DNA from: Arthrobacter jiangjiafuii
Lineage (GTDB): Bacteria > Actinomycetota > Actinomycetes > Actinomycetales > Micrococcaceae
Length of the DNA stretch: 64,000 nucleotides
Assembly (NCBI RefSeq): GCF_018622995.1
Contig: NZ_CP076022.1
Location: 1,240,001-1,304,000, forward strand
Reading direction: 5' to 3'
A program made the translations under genes and the position numbers. Each line of letters starts with the position of its first letter. The first letter of the stretch is position 1. Below the pieces are notes generated by a model. It saw only the letters and a list, made by a program, of their open reading frames with translations. It was not told the DNA's origin and did no database searches. This document shows, one piece after another, positions 57,845-64,000 of the stretch.

Positions 57845-58837
57845 CTAGGAGCGCGGAAGCGGAGCCTGTGCTGAAATGAGCTTCTTTTCCAGCAGGTCGT
57901 CCCAGAAGGCGCCCGGAATCTCAACCTTCATCGCGGCAATATCCTCCGCGACGCGTTCAGGCCGGCTGGAGCCCGGGATGACCGCAGCCACAGCGGGGTG
58001 GGCGGTTGAGAACTGCAGGGCAGCGGCCTTGAGGCTCACCTCGTGCAGCTGGGCGATCGAGGTCAGCTCAGCAATCCGAGCCTTGACCTGCGGGGGGATT
58101 TCGGCGTAGTCGAAGTAATTGCCGCCCAGCAGTGCGCCGGAGTTGAACGGTCCGCCGACCACGATGCCGACGCCTTTCTCCAGCGCAGCGGGCATCATGC
58201 GCTGCAGGGCACGCTCGTGCTGCAGCAGCGTGTATTGAGTGGCGGAGAGGCTCATGGTCGGCGCAGCCTCGTCCATGTCCATAGCCAGTTCGATCGGCTC
58301 GGTGGTGTTGACGCCGAGGCCCCACCCGTTGATCACGCCCTCGTCCTGTAGCCGGGCGAGTACCCGGAAAGCGCCGGTCCTCGCCTCGTCGAACTTGCTT
58401 ACCCACTCATCCCCGAGGAAATCCCGGGATGTGTCATGTATGAACACAAAGTCCAGGCGGTCCGTCTTCAGCCTGTTCAGGCTCTCCTCGATGGACCGCA
58501 GGGTCGCATCTGCGGTGTAATCCGTGGCGATCTTGTTCGACCGCCCATGGTTGAAGAGGCCGGAGCCTTTTTCCTCCTCTTCATCCAGGATTAGCCGCCC
58601 TACTTTGGTGCTAAGCGCATACTCGTCGCGGTTGTATTCCGAGAGGACCTCGCCCAGGCGTAATTCCGCCAGGCCGGCCCCGTAGAAGGGAGCGGTGTCG
58701 AAGTAGCGGATGCCCGCGTTCCAGGCGGCCTCAACCGTTGCCAGCGCTTCCTCCTGCGGAATGTCGCGGAACATGTTTCCCAGCGGGGCCGTACCGAACC
58801 CGATCTTGTTCTGAAGCACTTCGTGGAGGTTAGCCAT
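57845..58837 (-). CDS. Aldo/keto reductase (D-threo-aldose 1-dehydrogenase-like)
   Basis: A 330-residue AKR barrel. Catalytic tetrad: Asp and Tyr in YFDTAPFYGAGLAE, Lys in LSTKVG, His in FVFIHDTS. GIVVGGPFNSGALL and AAVIPGSSRPERVAED complete the cofactor site. The relatives oxidise sugars such as L-fucose or D-threo-aldoses; the substrate is inferred. Divergent from apt. Confidence 0.88.
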   Translation of the reverse strand: MANLHEVLQNKIGFGTAPLGNMFRDIPQEEALATVEAAWNAGIRYFDTAPFYGAGLAELRLGEVLSEYNRDEYALSTKVGRLILDEEEEKGSGLFNHGRSNKIATDYTADATLRSIEESLNRLKTDRLDFVFIHDTSRDFLGDEWVSKFDEARTGAFRVLARLQDEGVINGWGLGVNTTEPIELAMDMDEAAPTMSLSATQYTLLQHERALQRMMPAALEKGVGIVVGGPFNSGALLGGNYFDYAEIPPQVKARIAELTSIAQLHEVSLKAAALQFSTAHPAVAAVIPGSSRPERVAEDIAAMKVEIPGAFWDDLLEKKLISAQAPLPRS

Positions 58838-59090
58838 ATGTGTTGAAATCCTTGACTGTTGGGGCCGTTAAATTTAGTGCCCTGTCCAAAGCACCCAAAA
58901 CATGCCAACCGGGGTCTGTTGCCCCTTTATTCCTCCAGCCGATTACTCCGCCCGGCTGCACCCCCGCCCGGGACCGCGCCCCGTGTGACGCCGCTCGGAC
59001 TGTCTCGAGGACAACGGGAGGCGGCGAGACAAGTACCACAGCTGTTCATACGGCTCGGGCCGGAGCGGACGCAGCGGGTAAGGTGGACGG

Positions 59091-59645
59091 GTGAAAGATG
59101 CCCCGGCAGAACCGGTTAACAACGAGACCATTGAACAAACGATCGAACGTCTGGGAGCAGTTGTACCGGACTACCCCAAGCCGGGTGTGGTCTTCCGTGA
59201 CCTGACCCCCGTTTTCGCTGGCGGAGAGGCCTTCCGCGCCGTCGTGGATTCCCTGCTGGCCGAGTACAAGGGCCGCTTTGACTACGTTGCAGGCATCGAA
59301 GCCCGCGGCTTCCTCCTCGCGGCAGCCGCCGCATATGCTGCCGGCAAGGGCGTCCTGACCGTCCGCAAGCCCGGCAAGCTGCCGCGCGATACGTACTCGG
59401 AAAGCTACTCCATGGAATACAGCGAAAACACGCTCGAGGTCCACCAGGACGATTTCCCTGCCGGCTCGCGGATCCTGATCCTCGACGACGTTCTGGCCAC
59501 CGGCGGGACGCTCGGCGCCACGGCCCGCCTCATTGAACAAGCCGGTGGAATTGTTGCCGGTTTCGGCGTCGTGCTCGAACTGCGCGACCTTGGCGGCCGC
59601 ACGGCGCTTCACGACTATCCCGTCCACGCGCTGGCCGCTTACTAG
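59091..59645 (+). CDS. apt: Adenine phosphoribosyltransferase
   Basis: A 184-residue purine-salvage enzyme. DYPKPGVVFRDLTPVFAGG and the PRPP loop ILILDDVLATGGTLGAT are present, as are VAGIEARGF and VRKPGKLPRDT. Forms AMP from adenine and PRPP. GTG start in good agreement with family length. Confidence 0.97.
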   Translation: MKDAPAEPVNNETIEQTIERLGAVVPDYPKPGVVFRDLTPVFAGGEAFRAVVDSLLAEYKGRFDYVAGIEARGFLLAAAAAYAAGKGVLTVRKPGKLPRDTYSESYSMEYSENTLEVHQDDFPAGSRILILDDVLATGGTLGATARLIEQAGGIVAGFGVVLELRDLGGRTALHDYPVHALAAY

Positions 59646-59657
59646 ACGCTCCATGTC

Positions 59658-59689
59658 ATGACCGGGCAGCTGTAATGCGGCCCGGTCAT
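59658..59689 (+). terminator. Hairpin after apt
   Basis: ATGACCGGGC pairs perfectly with GCCCGGTCAT around a 12-base loop, 13 bases after the apt stop. No T tract; a probable terminator. Confidence 0.5.
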
Positions 59690-59753
59690 CGCACCCCTGC
59701 GGCGCGCCACGACCACCCCGGCAGGGCCGGTGTCCACCCCCGTCTAGCCCAAT

Positions 59754-59784
59754 GCGTGGAAAATGTCCAAATCCACGCTAAACT
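59754..59784 (+). promoter_or_regulatory. helD promoter region with inverted repeat
   Basis: GCGTGGA and TCCACGC are arms of an inverted repeat (11 bases between). TAAACT directly follows as a plausible -10 element, 34 bases before the helD start. A repressor or activator site is suggested by layout only. Confidence 0.4.
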
Positions 59785-59817
59785 TGACGGTCTGCCTTTG
59801 CGAGAGGGAACGCGAAC

Positions 59818-62085
59818 ATGCCTGAAACGTCTTCTGCCCACCACGAGCTGGAACATGAGCGACACTATGTCGCCGGTTTGTACCAGCGACTCGATGAACT
59901 CCGCGAGGAAAAGCGCGAACAGCTGGCCCAGGTGCGGCGCAGCCACTCCGCCGGTTCGCACCAGAACCGCTCCGAGCGCGATGCCTTTGCGACCATGTAT
60001 GAAGACCGCCTGGCACAGCTGAACGCCGTGGATGACCGGCTGGTGTTCGGCCGGTTGGACCTCGACGACGGCGAGGAGCGCTACATCGGCCGTATCGGCC
60101 TCTCCACGGAGGACCTGCAGCGCCTGATGGTCGACTGGCGTGCCCCCGAGGCCGGCACCTTTTACCAGGCGACGGCATTTGAACGCCAGGGCGTACGACG
60201 ACGCCGCCACCTGATCCTCAAAGGCAGGAACGTGCAGGCCATCGAAGACGATGTCCTGGACTACAGCATGCTCGAAGAGGAAGCCGCCCTGCAGGGAGAA
60301 GGCGCCCTGCTGGCCGCGCTGAACTCCAAGCGCACCGGACAGATGTCTGACATCGTCGGCACCATCCAGGCCGAACAGGACCGCATTATCCGGGCACCGC
60401 TGGCCGGAACCCTGGTGGTGCAGGGCGGACCGGGAACGGGCAAGACCGCCGTCGCGCTCCACCGCGCCGCCTGCCTGCTGTACACCCACCGCGAACGGCT
60501 CAAGTCAGCCGGCGTGCTGCTGGTTGGCCCCTCCAATGCCTTCATCCGCTACATCGAACGTGTGCTGCCCTCCCTGGGCGAGACCGGCGTCGTGATGTCC
60601 AGCCTCGGCCAGCTGATGCCCGGCATCACCGCAGTGCAGGAAGAGGACGCCCACGTCGCCGAAATCAAGGGCCGGATCGACATGGTGGAGGTGATGGCCA
60701 ACGCCGTCGCGAACCGCCAGCGCATGGTCCTGGAACCGCGCCGCCTGAACGTTGAGGGAACCATCCTCACGCTGACGCCGAAAATGGTCGCCCGGGCCCG
60801 CGACAAGGCCCGCGCCACCGGCAAGCCGCACAACGAAGCCCGCGTGACGTTCGTGAAGATCCTGCTGCGCGAACTCACCGAGCAGCTGACCGACCAGCTC
60901 GAGGAATCGGCCGGCGCCGGCAACAGCACCGACCGTGCCTACCTGGCCGAAGACGTGCGCAGCTCCCGCGATGTACGGGTGGCCCTGAACCTGTGCTGGA
61001 TGCCGATGACGCCGGAGAAACTGCTCTCCGAGCTCTTCAGCAAGCCCGGCCAGCTCGAAGCTGCCGCCCCCGCCCTGACGGATGCGGAAATCGCCCTGCT
61101 GCGCCGCAGCCCGGACGCCCCGTGGACCGAATCCGACATTCCGCTGCTGGACGAGGCCGCCGAACTGCTGGGCGAGCTTGACGCCTCGGCCGGACGCGAC
61201 CACGCCCTGCGCGAGGAACAGCGCAAGCGGGACCTGGCCAACGCCGAACGCGCCATCGAGAACACCGAGGGCTTCCTCGAAGACTCCGGCGCGCACGGCA
61301 TCCTCTCCGCCGAGGACCTGGCCGACCACAACACCGTGGGGGAGGAGCGCCTGACCGCCGCCGACCGCGCCGCCGTCGACCGCACCTGGGCCTTCGGGCA
61401 CATCGTGGTGGACGAGGCGCAGGAACTGTCCGCGATGCAGTGGCGGCTGCTGATGCGCCGCTGCCCGCTGAAGTCCTTCACCGTGGTCGGCGATATCGCC
61501 CAGACCAGTTCCGCTGCCGGTGCCACCTCCTGGCAGCAGGCGCTGACCCCGTTTGTGGGGGAGCGCTGGACCCTCGAAGAGCTCACCGTCAACTACCGCA
61601 CCCCGGCACAGATCGCCGAAGCAGCAGTGCGGATGGCCAATGCGGCAGGGCTCGTGGTGTCCGCACCCAAGGCGGTCCGCGAAGGCCGCTGGGCGCCGTT
61701 CATCGACCAGGTGCCCGATGGCGGGCTGATTACCCGCCTGATGGAGACCCTGCCCGAGGACCTGGCCGCGCTCGAGGGCGGGCTGCTGGCGATCATCGCC
61801 GAGGAGCACCACCTCGACGCCGTCCGCCGGGAAGTCGGCGCCGTGTACGGCCGCCGCCTGGGCACCGGCGCGGGAGGCCTGGAGCAGGACATCGTGGTCA
61901 CCTCGCCCCGGGAAGCCAAGGGCCTGGAGTTCGACGGCGTCGTCATCCTGGAGCCCGAAGAGCTGCTGACCGCTGCTGCCGGCAAGGTGGGGGACCTCTA
62001 CGTGGCGATGACCCGGCCCACACAGCGGCTGCGTCTTATTGCTGCACGCCCGGTTCCCGCTGGCATTGTCGAAGAAGAAGACTGA
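59818..62085 (+). CDS. helD: HelD-like RNA polymerase-associated ATPase/helicase
   Basis: A 755-residue UvrD/Rep-like motor of the HelD type. An N-terminal coiled coil (LEHERHYVAGLYQRLDELRE) precedes RMVVDWR-type LMVDWRAPEAGTFYQAT; Walker A is VQGGPGTGKTAVALHR; Walker B/motif II is IVVDEAQELSAMQWR; motif III FTVVGDIAQTS; motif VI MTRPTQRLRL. In actinobacteria and Bacillus HelD releases stalled RNA polymerase; some relatives (HelR) give rifampicin tolerance. No rifamycin-associated element was seen upstream. The final residues run into the tyrS leader. Confidence 0.88.
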   Translation: MPETSSAHHELEHERHYVAGLYQRLDELREEKREQLAQVRRSHSAGSHQNRSERDAFATMYEDRLAQLNAVDDRLVFGRLDLDDGEERYIGRIGLSTEDLQRLMVDWRAPEAGTFYQATAFERQGVRRRRHLILKGRNVQAIEDDVLDYSMLEEEAALQGEGALLAALNSKRTGQMSDIVGTIQAEQDRIIRAPLAGTLVVQGGPGTGKTAVALHRAACLLYTHRERLKSAGVLLVGPSNAFIRYIERVLPSLGETGVVMSSLGQLMPGITAVQEEDAHVAEIKGRIDMVEVMANAVANRQRMVLEPRRLNVEGTILTLTPKMVARARDKARATGKPHNEARVTFVKILLRELTEQLTDQLEESAGAGNSTDRAYLAEDVRSSRDVRVALNLCWMPMTPEKLLSELFSKPGQLEAAAPALTDAEIALLRRSPDAPWTESDIPLLDEAAELLGELDASAGRDHALREEQRKRDLANAERAIENTEGFLEDSGAHGILSAEDLADHNTVGEERLTAADRAAVDRTWAFGHIVVDEAQELSAMQWRLLMRRCPLKSFTVVGDIAQTSSAAGATSWQQALTPFVGERWTLEELTVNYRTPAQIAEAAVRMANAAGLVVSAPKAVREGRWAPFIDQVPDGGLITRLMETLPEDLAALEGGLLAIIAEEHHLDAVRREVGAVYGRRLGTGAGGLEQDIVVTSPREAKGLEFDGVVILEPEELLTAAAGKVGDLYVAMTRPTQRLRLIAARPVPAGIVEEED

Positions 62086-62098
62086 TATTTTGGAAACC

Positions 62099-63418
62099 GT
62101 GACTACCGAAACCCCAGCGGGCCTGAGCGCCCAGAAGAATGATCCGACTTTCGAGAACGTTTGGCAGGAACTGAAGTGGCGTGGCCTGGTCCACGTGTCC
62201 ACTGACGAGGCCGAACTGGAGAAAATGCTCGCCGGGGATTCGATCACCTACTATTGCGGTTTTGATCCCACGGCTCCGAGCCTGCACCTGGGCAACCTGG
62301 TGCAGCTGCTGACCATGCGCCGGCTGCAGCTGGCGGGCCACCGTCCGCTGGCCCTGGTGGGTGGCTCCACCGGACTGGTCGGAGATCCGCGCCCCACGGC
62401 CGAGCGCACCATGAACACCAAGGAAACCGTCTCGGAATGGGTCGGTTACCTGCAGGGCCAGGTGCAGCGCTTCCTCAGCTTCGAGGGAGACAACGCGGCG
62501 CAGATGGTCAACAACCTTGACTGGACGGCGCCGATGAGTGCCATCGACTTCCTCCGGGACATCGGCAAGCACTTCCGGGTCGGGACCATGATCAAGAAGG
62601 AGATCGTTTCCTCGCGCCTGAATTCCGACGAGGGCATTTCCTACGCCGAGTTCAGCTACCAGGTGCTGCAGGGAATGGACTACCTCCAGCTCTTCCGCGA
62701 CTACAACTGCGTGCTGGAAACCGGCGGTTCGGACCAGTGGGGCAACCTCACGGCCGGCACCGAACTGGTACGCAAGGTCGAGGGCAAGAGCGTCCATGCC
62801 CTGGGCACCCCGTTGATCACCAACTCCGACGGCACCAAGTTCGGCAAGAGCGAGGGCAATGCCATCTGGCTGGACGGCACCATGACCAGCCCGTACGCGA
62901 TGTACCAGTTCTGGCTGAACACCCCCGATGCCGACGTCGTGGACCGGCTCAAGGTCTTCACCTTCCTTTCGAAGGCGGAAATCGAAGAGCTGGCACACGC
63001 CGTGGCCGAAGAGCCGCACAAGCGCGCCGCTCAGCGCCGGCTCGCCTACGACGTCACGTCCCTGATCCACGGAACCGAAGCAACGGACAAGGTGATTGCG
63101 GCTTCCGCAGCATTGTTCGGCCAGGGCGAGATCTCCGAGCTGGATGAGGCGACGTTGACCGCTGCCACTGCCGAGCTTCCGCGCGTGGTTGTCGAGGCTG
63201 ACGGTTTGGGCATTATTGACCTGCTCGTGGCGTCCGGACTTTCCGCCAGCAACTCGGCTGCCCGGCGGACGGTGGCCGAGGGTGGCGCGTACGTGAACAA
63301 CCGCAAGGTCACGGACGCCGATACGGTAGTTGCCGGCAGCGAGTTGCTGCACGGTAAATACCTGCTGCTGCGCCGCGGAAAGCGGACGCTTGCAACGGTG
63401 GAAGTGGCAGCCGTATAG
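62099..63418 (+). CDS. tyrS: Tyrosine-tRNA ligase
   Basis: A 439-residue class I synthetase of the bacterial TyrS group. YYCGFDPTAPSLHLGNLVQL contains the HIGH equivalent (HLGN) and KFGKSEGNAIWLDG the KMSKS equivalent (KFGKS). The C-terminal S4 domain (DLLVASGLSASNSAARR, GGAYVNNRKV) binds tRNA. The GTG at 62099 is used; a TTG at 62090 is an alternative. It begins 14 bases after helD, so the two may be co-transcribed. Confidence 0.97.
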   Translation: MTTETPAGLSAQKNDPTFENVWQELKWRGLVHVSTDEAELEKMLAGDSITYYCGFDPTAPSLHLGNLVQLLTMRRLQLAGHRPLALVGGSTGLVGDPRPTAERTMNTKETVSEWVGYLQGQVQRFLSFEGDNAAQMVNNLDWTAPMSAIDFLRDIGKHFRVGTMIKKEIVSSRLNSDEGISYAEFSYQVLQGMDYLQLFRDYNCVLETGGSDQWGNLTAGTELVRKVEGKSVHALGTPLITNSDGTKFGKSEGNAIWLDGTMTSPYAMYQFWLNTPDADVVDRLKVFTFLSKAEIEELAHAVAEEPHKRAAQRRLAYDVTSLIHGTEATDKVIAASAALFGQGEISELDEATLTAATAELPRVVVEADGLGIIDLLVASGLSASNSAARRTVAEGGAYVNNRKVTDADTVVAGSELLHGKYLLLRRGKRTLATVEVAAV

Positions 63419-63434
63419 TTTTATCGGCCCTGTT

Positions 63435-63510
63435 GAAGGCTGGCTTCGCGCTCTCGTCGGCCCGGATTTTCCGGGGCCGCCGGGCAGCGGAAGCCGGCTT
63501 TCTTCGTTTC
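63435..63510 (+). terminator. Complex hairpin terminator after tyrS
   Basis: An outer stem (GAAGGCTGGCTTCGC with GCGGAAGCCGGCTTT) surrounds an inner CGGCCCGG/CCGGGGCCG stem; TTTCTTCGTTT follows. Ends tyrS before the rrn promoter region. Confidence 0.6.
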
Positions 63511-63603
63511 CAACCAGCGGCCTCCCCGGCAGGTCCGGGGGCAGGCGGCACGGACTGCAGGCGGTGAGTTTGAGCAAAGTGCAGGAGGTCACACTCCGAG
63601 GGT

Positions 63604-63632
63604 TTGCACCGGCCGCAGGGGCTGTGTAAAGT
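63604..63632 (+). promoter_or_regulatory. Candidate rrn promoter P1
   Basis: TTGCAC, 17-base spacer, TAAAGT: close to the vegetative sigma consensus in spacing and sequence. It lies about 390 bases before the right edge. Confidence 0.5.
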
Positions 63633-63781
63633 TATGTGAGTTGCTCCGGTGAGCGCGAGACAGACACTGCGAAGTGGATCTGCAAGTGAGACTCCCGGAA
63701 CGAGCAGCAAAACCCAACACACGGTAACGGACAAGATCCGGATGCTTTGTGGCGGGTTCAGCCGGACAAAATGAAGCAGAC

Positions 63782-63828
63782 TTCGGGAATATCCCGAATT
63801 GCCAAATACGGTCCGGATGGAATAGAAT
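63782..63828 (+). promoter_or_regulatory. Candidate rrn promoter P2 with abutting palindrome
   Basis: TTGCCA (63799-63804), 18-base spacer, TAGAAT (63823-63828). The perfect palindrome TTCGGGA-ATA-TCCCGAA (63782-63798) ends at the base before the -35 element. Confidence 0.55.
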
Positions 63829-63894
63829 AAAGAAACACTGCAGCGAAGAGAAAAGAAAAAACAAGTAATTGTTTTCTCCGAGTATTTCGTATGC

Positions 63895-64000
63895 ATCTGT
63901 TGTTTGAGAACTCAATAGTGTGCCAAGTTTATTGATACCAATTTATTTTAATTGGTTGAACTGGTTCTTCCGCCCACCCCGTGGGTGGGAAGGACTTTTT
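63895..64000 (+). other. rRNA operon leader (precursor 16S 5' region), cut by window edge
   Basis: TTTGAGAACTCAATAGTGTG (63903-63922) is the conserved leader element of actinobacterial rrn operons, followed by a hairpin ACCAATT/AATTGGT (63937-63956) and a CCCACC/GGTGGG hairpin with a T run at the very end. The mature 16S rRNA should begin within a few tens of bases beyond 64000; none of it is in the window. Confidence 0.85.

Noticed and set aside
63604-64000. 16S rRNA gene in the window
   Set aside because: Only the leader is present; the conserved 5' end of 16S (AGAGTTTGATC) is not reached before the window ends.

Overview
The window is a gene-dense, high-GC, low-repeat stretch of chromosome from an actinobacterium, most likely Arthrobacter sensu lato (Micrococcaceae). 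The evidence is gene content and order (cinA, a ClgR-type regulator, DUF3046, recA-recX, miaB-miaA-dapF, hflX, lexA), a mycothiol-type enzyme, actinobacterial LexA boxes (GAAC-N4-GTTC), an L20 protein with a C-terminal extension, and an rrn leader of actinobacterial type at the right edge. No phage, insertion sequence, CRISPR array or tRNA was recognised.

Left part (1-16600): competence/DNA-damage and housekeeping genes. cinA, clgR-like, a MarR regulator, DUF3046, recA-recX; two related secreted proteins with lysozyme-like C-terminal domains; a decayed membrane-protein gene; miaB, miaA and dapF; a convergent rRNA-type methyltransferase; hflX overlapping a DinG-like helicase; then lexA divergent from a small LysM membrane protein that looks like the SOS division inhibitor of other Gram-positive bacteria.

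Middle (16700-36600): the histidine operon hisC-hisB-hisH-(51-aa membrane protein)-hisA, an SseB-family gene, an MFS exporter, DUF1992 and DUF1844 genes, and the infC-rpmI-rplT operon. The last has an AUU start, a leader hairpin and two unusual C-terminal tails. It is followed by a TrmH-type methyltransferase, a wrecked cation-efflux (CDF) gene, an MFS transporter, a Nudix hydrolase, a 31-bp tandem repeat block, a LexA-controlled radical SAM gene (Rv2578c family) and pheS-pheT.

Right part (36500-64000): an accessory island on the minus strand (37377-41857) holds a four-gene overlapping operon: PelF-type glycosyltransferase, 12-TM membrane protein, spherulin-4-like protein and GH114 lipoprotein hydrolase. 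I read it as a compact Pel-like exopolysaccharide system, the best candidate for an under-described system here. After a quinone oxidoreductase comes a complete arginine regulon argC-J-B-D-F-R-G-H with ARG-box-like sites. Then follow a PNPOx-like protein, a mycothiol-dependent isomerase-family protein, a damaged DUF222/HNH gene, a tandem SRPBCC protein, a 3-methyladenine glycosylase, an aldo/keto reductase, apt, helD, tyrS and an rrn promoter/leader region; the 16S gene should start just beyond the window.

Starts were chosen from ribosome binding sites, overlaps and family length. All family assignments come from reading motifs, not from database searches.
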